Below are positions 8,110 through 15,208 of a DNA stretch of 38,565 nucleotides, in pieces. Location of the stretch: the NCBI GenBank assembly GCA_937916485.1, contig CALFSV010000136.1, positions 1-38,565 on the forward strand, read 5' to 3'. Position 1 is the first letter of the stretch, and each line of letters opens with the position of its first letter. The position numbers were made by a program, and so were the translations under genes. This DNA is from an uncultured Paracoccaceae bacterium. Lineage in GTDB: Bacteria; Pseudomonadota; Alphaproteobacteria; Rhodobacterales; Rhodobacteraceae. A model generated the notes under the pieces. It was not told the origin of the DNA. It searched no databases and saw only the letters and a list, made by a program, of their open reading frames with translations.

Positions 8110-8822
8110 GCCGTCATCGTCCAGATCAAGGTATGTGGATTGCTGAGGTTGATCGGATCAATGTAATCCGACGCCAGCTTTACCACGGCTGGAATGATGA
8201 ATGGCAGAAGAAACCCTAACACGAGGTTAATCTGGGCGTCCCGGTTCAGCCGGTCAACTACATCGCCGCCAGAGTTCGGGTCGAATGTCGGAAGGTTGAT
8301 CCAGAGGTTGAAACTTGTTCCGCGTGCGGGCCAGCCGCGAAGGCGCAGAATAGCAACAAAAATCCCCAAAGAGACGATCGAGACGAGGTAGCTTAGACCT
8401 GCTGCGGTACGGACCTCATTCAGCAAATGGATCGAGGCGTTCTCGGGAAGCATAAGCAGCATCAGGCGGACGGGCGAATAGGGAAAGTCGATCAAGGCCC
8501 CTATGGCCGTACCACTGGCCTGAGCCAGCATTGTCATGGTCGAAGGTTGAACTTCGCCGCGCAAGATCAATGTCATGGAAAACACCGTCACGAATAATGC
8601 GCCAAAACGCACCCGGTTGAACGGTGGCGCATCGCGAAACTCTACCAGGCTGGGCGAGGCGCTATTGTATTCCACGATGGTAAAAATGGCTGCCAGAAGC
8701 GCCACAAAGGCGACTTTCTGCGCGGTGTCCGCGGGTGTCCCCGGGAGAAGTGTGGAAGGAATGGCGATCAACACGACCACCAAGACAGCTCGCAGGATTG
8801 AACCCGCCAGTCGCGTCAACAT
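7983..8822 (-). CDS. conserved polytopic inner-membrane protein, function unknown
   Basis: The 279-residue product has about six hydrophobic segments: roughly 9-27, 36-52, 74-90, 141-162, 198-219 and 236-258. A cytoplasmic-type loop is rich in Arg, Asn and Asp (FDPNSGGDVVDRLNRDAQ). I do not recognise a catalytic motif or transporter signature. I start it at the ATG at 8822: the helix begins directly after MLTRLAGS, a GAGGG lies about 11 bases upstream, and the in-frame extension to an ATG at 8921 has a low GC content at third codon positions, unlike coding DNA here. Its 3' end overlaps the annotated start of the EEP gene, which suggests co-expression. It follows leuD after a structured gap. 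Confidence 0.75.
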   Translation of the reverse strand: MLTRLAGSILRAVLVVVLIAIPSTLLPGTPADTAQKVAFVALLAAIFTIVEYNSASPSLVEFRDAPPFNRVRFGALFVTVFSMTLILRGEVQPSTMTMLAQASGTAIGALIDFPYSPVRLMLLMLPENASIHLLNEVRTAAGLSYLVSIVSLGIFVAILRLRGWPARGTSFNLWINLPTFDPNSGGDVVDRLNRDAQINLVLGFLLPFIIPAVVKLASDYIDPINLSNPHTLIWTMTAWAFLPASLFMRGVALLRVAAMISHQRAHAAETDLHHPIGAV

Positions 8823-8979
8823 AGCTCTTTTGCCCTCAATCCGGTCTGGGGCGATACTTTGCCGCCCCCTTGTTCCAGTTTGATCACGCCGTTCTTCCGC
8901 GCCGCGCCTCACTTTAGCCATATTTTTGCCCCTTAACCACGGACCCGACAACTACATACCTAGCGATGCGCTAAAAAAT

Positions 8980-9167
8980 GGGCCGCAATGAGGCCCGTTT
9001 GGTGCGGGATTGCAACCATTTGGCATCGGATGTGTGGCAAAGTTTGGCGCTGCCCCAAATGCGGGGGCAAATGCGGCCATCACAACAACATGTGGCGTGA
9101 CCGCAAATATTTTGCGGTCCAACGGTTGATGCTGGATGGTTGTTGTGTGGGGCGACTATCCGTCGCC
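8980..9167. other. multi-hairpin non-coding region between leuD and the membrane protein
   Basis: The 385 bases between 8822 and 9208 carry no convincing gene. Inverted repeats are unusually dense. GGGCC (8980-8984) pairs with GGCCC (8992-8996). CATTTGG (9017-9023) pairs with CCAAATG (9055-9061). CACAACAAC (9081-9089) pairs with GTTGTTGTG (9139-9147), and inside that pair GACCGCAAA (9099-9107) pairs with TTTGCGGTC (9111-9119). GGCGAC (9151-9156) pairs with GTCGCC (9162-9167). This could be a folded 3' UTR of leuD, a small RNA, or a regulatory DNA element; the strand of any transcript is unknown. Confidence 0.5.
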
Positions 9168-9175
9168 ACGTTGGC

Positions 9176-9201
9176 GGCAAGGCCCCGAATGGGGCCCTGC
9201 C
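9176..9201 (-). terminator. hairpin terminator after leuD
   Basis: Just after the leuD stop, the minus strand forms an 11-bp stem (GGCAGGGCCCC with GGGGCCTTGCC, one G-U pair) around an ATTC loop. No long T run follows, so it may need help to terminate or may mainly protect the 3' end. Confidence 0.5.
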
Positions 9202-9207
9202 AGTCAC

Positions 9208-9813
9208 TCAAACCCAGGGACGCGACTGGGCGGCGTTGGCCTCGAACGTGTCGATCGAGGCGGCCTTTTCCATTGTCAGACCAATGTCATCGAGGCCGTT
9301 GAGCAGGCAATGCTTGCGGAAGGCATCGACTTCAAAAGTGATGACTTCGCCATCGGACGAGGTGATGGTCTGGGCCACAAGGTCGATCTCGATCCGGGCG
9401 TTGGCACCCTTTTCGGCGTCTTTCATCAACAGGTCGACCTGCTCTTTCGACAGGACAACAGGCAGGATGCCGTTCTTGAAGCAGTTGTTGTAAAAGATGT
9501 CTGCAAAGCTGGTCGAGATGATGCAGCGAATGCCAAAGTCGGCGATGGCCCATGGCGCGTGTTCGCGCGAAGAGCCGCAACCAAAGTTATCGCCAGCCAC
9601 AAGGATTTGTGCGTCGCGATACTGTGGTTTGTTCAGCACGAATTCCGGGATCTCGGCCCCGTCCTGCGTATAGCGCATCTCGTCAAACAGGTTCACGCCA
9701 AGGCCGGTTCGCTTGATCGTCTTGAGGAACTGCTTGGGGATGATCATGTCCGTGTCGATATTGACGAGGGGCATGGGGGCGGCGATGCCACTGAGCTTGT
9801 CGAATTTTTCCAT
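9208..9813 (-). CDS. leuD: 3-isopropylmalate dehydratase small subunit
   Basis: LeuD forms the heterodimeric isopropylmalate isomerase with LeuC and supplies the swivelling domain that binds the substrate carbon chain. The 201-residue protein shows the family signatures: [22 protein letters not shown] near the N-terminus, [15 protein letters not shown] in the middle and [22 protein letters not shown] after it. The start at 9813 is supported by AAAGGA upstream and by the conserved beginning MEKFDKLSG; an upstream in-frame extension of 12 residues lacks family similarity. It lies 80 bases downstream of leuC, with a 9-bp hairpin between them, and the two are surely one transcript. Confidence 0.98.
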   Translation of the reverse strand: MEKFDKLSGIAAPMPLVNIDTDMIIPKQFLKTIKRTGLGVNLFDEMRYTQDGAEIPEFVLNKPQYRDAQILVAGDNFGCGSSREHAPWAIADFGIRCIISTSFADIFYNNCFKNGILPVVLSKEQVDLLMKDAEKGANARIEIDLVAQTITSSDGEVITFEVDAFRKHCLLNGLDDIGLTMEKAASIDTFEANAAQSRPWV

Positions 9814-9866
9814 CGGGTGTCCTTTGGGTTTGGTGCGGCTATCGCGCACCCTGGGTGTCCGTCAGA

Positions 9867-9887
9867 GGGTGCGCCAGTGGCGCACCC
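9867..9887 (-). other. intercistronic hairpin between leuC and leuD
   Basis: GGGTGCGCC (9867-9875) and GGCGCACCC (9879-9887) form a perfect 9-bp stem with a 3-base loop right after the leuC stop. A third related GCGCACCC occurs at 9844-9851. There is no T tract, so it is more likely an RNA-stability or partial attenuation element that sets the leuC:leuD ratio than a full terminator. Confidence 0.55.
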
Positions 9888-9893
9888 CAACCC

Positions 9894-11300
9894 TCACATC
9901 ATCTCGCGAACGTCAGTCAGCCGACCGGTCACTGCCGCCGCCGCCGCCATCGCGGGGCTCATCAGGTGGGTGCGTCCGCCCCGGCCCTGTCGACCCTCGA
10001 AATTGCGGTTGGATGTGGCGGCACAGCGTTCGCCGGGGGCCAGCTGGTCGGGGTTCATGGCAAGGCACATGGAACAACCGGCAAGCCGCCATTCGAACCC
10101 GGCGTCGATAAATATCTGCGCTAGTCCCTCTTCCTCGGCCTGGGCCCGAACGAGGCCAGAGCCGGGGACAACCATCGCCCGGATCCCGTCCTTCTTCTTC
10201 TTGCCCTTCAGGATCGCTGCAGCGGCCCTGAGGTCCTCGATCCGGCCGTTGGTGCAGGATCCGATAAAGACGGTATCAATCTCAATATCGGTCAGGGCTG
10301 TGCCAGGTGTCAGGCCCATGTAGTCAAGGCTGCGCTGGGCCGCCCCGACCTTGCCACCTTCAAAACTGTCGGCGGCCGGCACCGTGGCGGTGATCGGCAG
10401 AACGTCCTCGGGCGAGGTGCCCCAGGTCACGACCGGGGCGATGTCTTCGCCCTTGAGCGTGATGACCTTGTCCCAATGGGCGTCGTCGTCCGAATAGAGC
10501 GTTTTCCACCAGGCCAGCGCCGCTTCCCATTGTGCGCCTTTGGGGGCGTGTGGGCGGCCCATGCAGTAGGCGTAGGTCTTTTCGTCTGGTGCAATAATGC
10601 CGGCGCGGGCGCCCCCTTCGATCGCCATGTTGCAGACGGTCATCCGGCCTTCCATCGACAGATCGCGGATGGCTTCGCCGCAATACTCGATGACATAACC
10701 CGTGCCGCCGGCTGTTCCGGTCGCACCGATGACGGACAAGGTGATGTCCTTGGCGGTCACACCGGGGCGCAGCTTGCCGGTGATCTCGACCTTCATGTTC
10801 TTGGACTTCTTCTGGATGAGGGTCTGGGTGGCCAGAACATGCTCAACCTCTGAGGTGCCAATGCCGTGGGCTAGCGCCCCGAAGGCGCCATGCGTGGCGG
10901 TGTGGCTGTCGCCGCAAACCACGGTCATGCCGGGCAGGGTCCAGCCCTGCTCGGGTCCGACGATATGGACGATGCCCTGACGGACGTCGGACACGGGATA
11001 ATAGTGAATGCCAAAGTCCTTGGCGTTCTTGTCCAGCGCTTCGACCTGGATGCGGCTGTCCTCGGTCATGGTGGCCGCATTTGCGCGGTCCAGCGTCGTG
11101 GGCACATTGTGGTCGGGCACGGCGATGGTCTTGTCGGGCGCGCGAACCGTGCGACCGGTCATGCGCAGACCTTCAAAGGCCTGCGGGCTTGTCACCTCGT
11201 GCACCAGGTGGCGGTCAATATACAGAAGGCAGGTGCCATCGTCGGCCTCATGGGCCAGGTGGGCATCCCAGATCTTGTCGTAGAGTGTCTTGCCGGACAT
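9894..11300 (-). CDS. leuC: 3-isopropylmalate dehydratase large subunit
   Basis: LeuC is the [4Fe-4S] subunit that, with LeuD, isomerises 2-isopropylmalate to 3-isopropylmalate in leucine synthesis. The 468-residue product is the normal bacterial length. Cluster ligands are visible as Cys349 (FIGSCTNGR) and Cys409/Cys412 ([12 protein letters not shown]). [30 protein letters not shown] near residues 131-160 and the C-terminal [17 protein letters not shown] are family hallmarks. The ATG at 11300 has AGAGGA a few bases upstream. The upstream 284 bases, shared with the divergent SOUL gene, hold its promoter. Confidence 0.98.
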   Translation of the reverse strand: MSGKTLYDKIWDAHLAHEADDGTCLLYIDRHLVHEVTSPQAFEGLRMTGRTVRAPDKTIAVPDHNVPTTLDRANAATMTEDSRIQVEALDKNAKDFGIHYYPVSDVRQGIVHIVGPEQGWTLPGMTVVCGDSHTATHGAFGALAHGIGTSEVEHVLATQTLIQKKSKNMKVEITGKLRPGVTAKDITLSVIGATGTAGGTGYVIEYCGEAIRDLSMEGRMTVCNMAIEGGARAGIIAPDEKTYAYCMGRPHAPKGAQWEAALAWWKTLYSDDDAHWDKVITLKGEDIAPVVTWGTSPEDVLPITATVPAADSFEGGKVGAAQRSLDYMGLTPGTALTDIEIDTVFIGSCTNGRIEDLRAAAAILKGKKKKDGIRAMVVPGSGLVRAQAEEEGLAQIFIDAGFEWRLAGCSMCLAMNPDQLAPGERCAATSNRNFEGRQGRGGRTHLMSPAMAAAAAVTGRLTDVREMM

Positions 11301-11584
11301 GTTGGTCCTCTCGGGCGATAGGGGTCAGGTCTGATAGGAGCAGGCAGGCGGACAGGGCCGCGCAAGGCGGGTCAGAGTCGGGCGAGGACTGAGACCTGCG
11401 CACCGTGAAACCGTTCACACAGCCGGGCGCGGTCGCCGATATTGAAGACTCGGATCATGGCGGTGGGTTGTATCCGTCTGCGGCCCCCCCCGCAAGTCTC
11501 GCAGTAGCGTGACTGCCGGTCTGTGCCGCGCCACTGGTGCACAGCGAGAACCAACCTATCTGAGTTGTAGCGAAGGAGTTCGAA
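11301..11584. promoter_or_regulatory. divergent region between leuC and the SOUL gene
   Basis: These 284 bases contain no convincing gene and should hold both promoters. About 60-100 bases before leuC there is an imperfect stem, GGTC/GACC plus AGTC/GACT around a GC-rich loop (about 11380-11396). An inverted repeat GTGAA-N4-TTCAC lies at 11405-11418 and could be an operator. I cannot assign -35/-10 boxes confidently. AAGGAG just before 11585 is the SOUL gene's ribosome binding site. Confidence 0.4.
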
Positions 11585-12226
11585 ATGGCATCCACCCTTT
11601 CCAAAGTTGCGACCTTGGCTATCGGAGCCGGGCTGTCAGGCAGTCTGGCCGTCGCAGAAGGCGTCTACCACGGCTACGAAACCCCGAGCTACACGATTGA
11701 GCAAAGCGTCGATGGCGCTGAACTTCGGGCCTATGAACCCCATATGCTGGCCGAGGTCACCGTGTCGGGCAACCGCGACTCGGCCCTTAACCGGGGTTTT
11801 CGCGTGCTGGCGAGTTACATCTTTGGCGGCAACACATCAGCGTCCAAGGTCGCCATGACCGCCCCCGTCAGCCAAAGCCAGAGCGAGACAATCGCGATGA
11901 CCGCTCCCGTTACCCAGACGGGTGAAGGGGGCCTATGGACGGTTACCTTCATGATGCCCCGGCAATACACTGAAGACACCCTGCCTGTTCCGAACAGCGA
12001 GGCAATCCGATTTGTCCGGACCGAGCCGGAGCACAAGCTGGTCCTGATGTTCTCAGGCCGCGCGACCGACAGGGTGTTGGCCCAAAAGACCGAAGAACTG
12101 CGGGCTATCGCGGCCCGAGCCGGCATTGCGATATCGGGGCCATCCATCTTTGCCTTCTACGACGACCCCTTTACCCTGCCATGGAACAGGCGGAACGAAG
12201 TGGCCTTCTTGGTCGACGGGTCCTAA
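11585..12226 (+). CDS. SOUL-family haem-binding protein, probably exported
   Basis: The 213-residue product matches the SOUL/HBP family, small beta-barrel proteins that bind haem or porphyrin. Typical stretches are the early YETPSYTIEQSVDGAELRAYEP, the FRVLASYIFGGNTSASKVAMTAPV core, a second IAMTAPVTQ, the FMMPRQYTEDTLPVP segment, and the closing FAFYDDPFTLPWNRRNEVAFLV. Residues 1-24 look like a signal peptide with an AVA cleavage-type site, placing it in the periplasm. A good AAGGAG lies seven bases before the ATG. It is divergent from leuC and converges on the ABC-F gene with overlapping stop codons. Its physiological ligand and role in bacteria are not established. Confidence 0.88.
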   Translation: MASTLSKVATLAIGAGLSGSLAVAEGVYHGYETPSYTIEQSVDGAELRAYEPHMLAEVTVSGNRDSALNRGFRVLASYIFGGNTSASKVAMTAPVSQSQSETIAMTAPVTQTGEGGLWTVTFMMPRQYTEDTLPVPNSEAIRFVRTEPEHKLVLMFSGRATDRVLAQKTEELRAIAARAGIAISGPSIFAFYDDPFTLPWNRRNEVAFLVDGS

Positions 12227-13740
12227 GCATTTTCGCTATCGGCAAAGAAGGCCTCGGGGTCTTCGACCTCGATCAGTTTGCCCCGGTCGATCTGCCAATA
12301 CCGGTTGCCCACATTGCGGACAAAGCTCCGGTCGTGGCTGACCAGAAGGCAGGTCGCCCCCTGTTCGAGCAATTCGGATTCGAGCGCCTCTTGCCCCTCG
12401 ATATCAAGGTGGTTGGTCGGTTCGTCGAGCAGGTAAAAGTTGGGGTGAGTCAGGCGCAGGACCAACATGGCAAGCCGGGCTTTCTGCCCCCCTGACAGGG
12501 CGCGAAGGGGACCGTTTTGCAGGTCGATGCTCATGCCCGCCCCGGCAAGATGACCCCGCGCCCGTTGGTCCCCGACATCGAACCGGCTTGTAATCGCTTC
12601 GAGAGCGGTGGCCGCAGCGTCAAGCTGCGACAGGGCCTGATCGGAATAGCCGGGCACGACCGACGGTGTGCTCCGTATTGCTGGATCGTCCTGACCCTGC
12701 AGCGCGGCGGATAGTCGCGTGACAAGCCGGGTCTTGCCCATCCCGTTGCGGCCTAGAAGGACGATCCGGTCGCCCTTTTCGATCCAGACCTTGCCGGTTC
12801 GAAACAGACGCCGACCATCGGGGGTGGCGATCTCGGCATCGTCGAATGTGACCAAAGCCTTTGCGTGGGTGCCGCTGTTGGACAACCGGATTGCGCCGGC
12901 CGACCGTTCGGCATGGGCCGGGCGGGCGCTATCCTCAAGCCGGGCCGCCCTGTCCTTGAGCTGCTTGGTCTTGGTGATCAACAGGTCCGAACCCGAGTTG
13001 ATCCCGATGTTCTTGAGCTTGGCCGCCTGCCGACGAAGCTGTGCGGCCTTCTTCATGTCGTTGTCGAACTGGCGGCCGTCTGCCGCGTCCATCTCGTCCA
13101 GCGCGACCCTTGCGTGGCTGAAAGGCAGGGGGAATGGGCGTGACCGTTCGGACCGGAGAAACAGGGTCCGGTTTGTGACCGCGTCAAGAAAGGCCCGGTC
13201 ATGGCTGGCGATCAACATCGGAAGGTCGCGTGGCAAGGAGGCAATCCAACGCTCCAACAGGGCGATCCGGGCAAGGTCCAGATGGTTGGTCGGCTCATCC
13301 ATCAACAGAAGATCAGGCTCGGTCACCCAAACCCGGGCAAGCATGGCCAACCGCTGCCAGCCGCCCGACAGCTCGGCCAGGCGAGTGTCGCGCAACTCTT
13401 GTGGGATCGACAGGTCGTCCAGGACGATGTCCACCCGCCAGCCTTCGAATTCGGCCTGTTCGGGGGCGAGGGCCGACAGGACAAGGGCATGCAGGGTCAG
13501 GTTTGACAGGTCGGCGGGAATGTCTTGTTCCAAGTGCCCTATGCGCAGGCCACGGGCGCGGGTCACCTCGCCGTTGGTTGGTTCGTGGGTTCCGGACAGG
13601 CAGCGGAGCAAGGTGGATTTGCCACGCCCGTTGGCGGCGACAAGGCCGATGCGGTCGCCTTTGCCGATGACAAGGTCGAGACCGGAAAACAGGGGAACGC
13701 CTAGGGTGACGCTGAGGTTGCGGACGGCAAGTTGGGTCAT
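12223..13740 (-). CDS. ABC-F family ATPase (translation factor type)
   Basis: This is a 505-residue soluble protein with two ABC domains and no membrane segments, the plan of ABC-F proteins that act on the ribosome (EttA, Uup, ARE-type). Domain one has Walker A GLVAANGRGKST (residues 32-43), signature ELSGGWQRLAML and Walker B LLLMDEPTNHLDL. The inter-domain linker (about 220-290) is charged and helical. Domain two has VLLGRNGMGKTRL, ALSGGQKARLAML and YLLDEPTNHLDI, ending in LVSHDRSFVRNVGNRYWQIDRGKL. The first P-loop has Ala where most have Gly-Arg-Asn-Gly, a mild variant. It is shorter than EttA or Uup, and I cannot assign a named subfamily. The stop (TAG 12225-12223) overlaps that of the SOUL gene. 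Confidence 0.92.
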   Translation of the reverse strand: MTQLAVRNLSVTLGVPLFSGLDLVIGKGDRIGLVAANGRGKSTLLRCLSGTHEPTNGEVTRARGLRIGHLEQDIPADLSNLTLHALVLSALAPEQAEFEGWRVDIVLDDLSIPQELRDTRLAELSGGWQRLAMLARVWVTEPDLLLMDEPTNHLDLARIALLERWIASLPRDLPMLIASHDRAFLDAVTNRTLFLRSERSRPFPLPFSHARVALDEMDAADGRQFDNDMKKAAQLRRQAAKLKNIGINSGSDLLITKTKQLKDRAARLEDSARPAHAERSAGAIRLSNSGTHAKALVTFDDAEIATPDGRRLFRTGKVWIEKGDRIVLLGRNGMGKTRLVTRLSAALQGQDDPAIRSTPSVVPGYSDQALSQLDAAATALEAITSRFDVGDQRARGHLAGAGMSIDLQNGPLRALSGGQKARLAMLVLRLTHPNFYLLDEPTNHLDIEGQEALESELLEQGATCLLVSHDRSFVRNVGNRYWQIDRGKLIEVEDPEAFFADSENA

Positions 13741-14110
13741 GGTTTACTCTGGTCTGGCGGGACCGTTCGTCCCTGTGTTCTGGTATCGCGGCAGGTTTCG
13801 CCGCCCGAGATGGGCAGACCGGGGCGTATTGCTCATGTGATCCCGGATCAGCCCCGCAAACGCATCCGCGGGGCAGTGACAGGGCCAAATTGTCGATGTT
13901 GGCGCCAGACCATGGTCACCGAACCTTTCGTATCTGATGCGGCAACGCTGCCATTGCGGGGGAATCGATGCAAGGTTTCAGTCTGTTGCCCTCCGCTTGT
14001 TCCAGCCGAAACTCCGTCTCGAACGCCGGATCGTCGGACCGTGGCGCAATTGCCCGTTCCGGTCGGCCTGCGCTGATCGGGTTTATTGAAAACTGCCGAC
14101 AGGAGGTTTA
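13741..14110. other. 370-base region upstream of rsfS with no clear gene
   Basis: No reading frame here looks coding. A 7-bp inverted repeat GCCCCGC (13851-13857)/GCGGGGC (13868-13874) is present. A TTGAAA at 14086 with a weak TAGTGT 17 bases downstream could be a promoter for rsfS, and an AGGAGG lies at 14101-14106. The ABC-F promoter must also be here, on the other strand, near its left end. Confidence 0.35.
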
Positions 14111-14152
14111 GTGTTAAAGAATCTCAGCGCCGGAGACATGTGTGCGGCGTGA
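14111..14152 (+). CDS. possible 13-codon upstream frame coupled to rsfS
   Basis: A perfect AGGAGG (14101-14106) is followed after four bases by GTG and a 13-codon frame (MLKNLSAGDMCAA) whose TGA (14150-14152) overlaps the proposed GTG start of rsfS as GTGA. A second AGGAGG (14156-14161) precedes an ATG at 14165 whose 27-codon frame ends in another GTGA, at the alternative rsfS start 14245. These may be coupling devices or chance. If transcription starts from the TTGAAA at 14086, the first site would not be in the RNA. Confidence 0.25.
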   Translation: MLKNLSAGDMCAA

Positions 14153-14601
14153 TTCAGGAGGACGATGATCTGTCACCCAACACTTCGGCGGCACCTGCCG
14201 CCATCGACGCCCCGGCACGGCATCACATTGATGGTGCAAGCGGCGTGAAACAGGCAACAAGCGATGCGCTTCTTGGCGCAGTGATTGCCTCTCTCGAAGA
14301 TGACAAGGCTGAAGACGTTGTGCAGATTGATCTGCGCGGCAAGTCCGAGATGGGCGACTGGATGGTCGTGGCATCGGGCCGGTCGTCCCGTCAGGTCGGC
14401 GCAATCGCCGAGAACCTGACAGATCGGCTCAAGCAGGAATTCGGTCTGGTCAGCAAGGTTGAGGGCAAGGAAACCGGCGACTGGGTGCTGATCGACACGG
14501 GCGACATCATCGTCCATGTGTTCCGCCCCGAAGTTCGCGAGTTCTACCAGCTCGAGAAGATGTGGATGCCGTCCCCCTCTGCGGCGGAAAAGTTCCGCTG
14601 A
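14149..14601 (+). CDS. rsfS: ribosome silencing factor RsfS (Iojap family)
   Basis: RsfS binds ribosomal protein uL14 and blocks subunit joining when nutrients are short. The conserved part runs from TSDALLGAVIASLEDDKAEDVVQIDL through GDWMVVASGRSSRQVGAIAE, GKETGDWVLIDTGDIIVHVFRPEVREFYQLEKMW to the end, exactly the Iojap pattern. No ATG is available: candidates are GTG at 14149 (150 residues, used here) and GTG at 14245 (118 residues, closest to the usual family length). Both overlap short upstream frames in a GTGA. It is followed after 16 bases by rlmH, the conserved bacterial pairing. Confidence 0.9.
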   Translation: MIQEDDDLSPNTSAAPAAIDAPARHHIDGASGVKQATSDALLGAVIASLEDDKAEDVVQIDLRGKSEMGDWMVVASGRSSRQVGAIAENLTDRLKQEFGLVSKVEGKETGDWVLIDTGDIIVHVFRPEVREFYQLEKMWMPSPSAAEKFR

Positions 14602-14617
14602 CCGGACACCCGGGTCG

Positions 14618-15088
14618 ATGCGGGTGACGATTTGCGCGGTGGGCCGCCTACGCAGCGGACCCGAGCGTGTGCTTCTGGACGATTACATCAAGCGGTTCGA
14701 CAGAACCGGGCGAGCGCTGGCGCTTGGCCCGGCGACAGTCGTTGAGGTGGATGACCGCAAGGGCGGCGGCATGCCGGCAGAGGCCACCTTGCTGACCCGC
14801 GCGGTGCCCGACGGCGCGCTTATCTGCGTGCTGGACGAACGGGGCGTTCAGATGTCATCCCCGGATTTTGCCGAAAAATTAGGGTCTTGGCGTGATCAGG
14901 GCCGGTCGGATGTGGCCTTTGTCATTGGCGGTGCCGACGGGATCGACCCCGCCTTGCGCGCCCGCGCCGATGCGGCCTTGTCCTTTGGCCAGATGGTCTG
15001 GCCCCATATGCTAGTCCGGGTGATGCTGGCTGAACAGCTGTACCGCGCGTCGTCGATCCTGGCGGGCAGTCCCTATCACCGCGCCTGA
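14618..15088 (+). CDS. rlmH: 23S rRNA (pseudouridine-1915 N3)-methyltransferase
   Basis: RlmH is a SPOUT methyltransferase that methylates pseudouridine 1915 in helix 69 of 23S rRNA on assembled ribosomes. The 156-residue product has the normal length and begins with the family's MRVTICAVGRLRSGPE. The SAM-binding knot is visible as VCVLDERG-like ICVLDERGVQMSS, FVIGGADGIDP, and the C-terminal WPHMLVRVMLAEQLYRASSILAGSPYHR. A longer in-frame start exists at 14516 but lies within rsfS and adds no similarity, so 14618 is chosen. Its position between rsfS and gpmI is typical of alphaproteobacteria. Confidence 0.97.
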   Translation: MRVTICAVGRLRSGPERVLLDDYIKRFDRTGRALALGPATVVEVDDRKGGGMPAEATLLTRAVPDGALICVLDERGVQMSSPDFAEKLGSWRDQGRSDVAFVIGGADGIDPALRARADAALSFGQMVWPHMLVRVMLAEQLYRASSILAGSPYHRA

Positions 15089-15100
15089 GGTGCAAACGGT

Positions 15101-15142
15101 GGGGTTTGGACCCTCCGGGGGGAGTATTTGGAACAAAGCGAA
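15101..15142 (+). repeat. Rhodobacteraceae-type intergenic repeat, copy A
   Basis: The segment after rlmH reads GGACCCTCCGGGGGGAG followed by TATTTGGAACAAAG. It matches in order the element at 28142-28190 (GGACCCCGGG then ATACTTTTGGCGAGATGA). I recognise this GGACCC..CCGGG..TATTTTTGG form from intergenic regions of Rhodobacteraceae. It may act as a weak terminator or processing site. Confidence 0.5.
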
Positions 15143-15163
15143 GCAGAGGCCGTTCACCTCTGC
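15143..15163 (+). other. 7-bp hairpin upstream of gpmI
   Basis: GCAGAGG (15143-15149) and CCTCTGC (15157-15163) form a perfect 7-bp stem with a 7-base loop, directly after repeat copy A and about 46 bases before gpmI. No T run follows. It is probably an intercistronic stability or partial-termination element. Confidence 0.4.
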
Positions 15164-15208
15164 CCTCTGCTGGGGTAGAAGCACCGTGCAGTAGAAGGAA
15201 TGCCTGTC

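Noticed and set aside
8823..8921. In-frame N-terminal extension of the membrane protein to an ATG at 8921
   Set aside because: Third-position GC is low compared with genes here, and the segment is Arg-rich without similarity; the hydrophobic helix begins right after the ATG at 8822.
9136..10323. Long 395-codon plus-strand frame across leuD and the end of leuC
   Set aside because: It is antisense to two certain genes, and its translation has no recognisable motif; GC-rich codon bias makes such frames common.
11372..11458. A 28-codon frame upstream of leuC overlapping a hairpin, considered as a leucine attenuator leader peptide
   Set aside because: It has no Shine-Dalgarno, only four scattered Leu codons with no run, and the overlapping stem is imperfect and without a T run.
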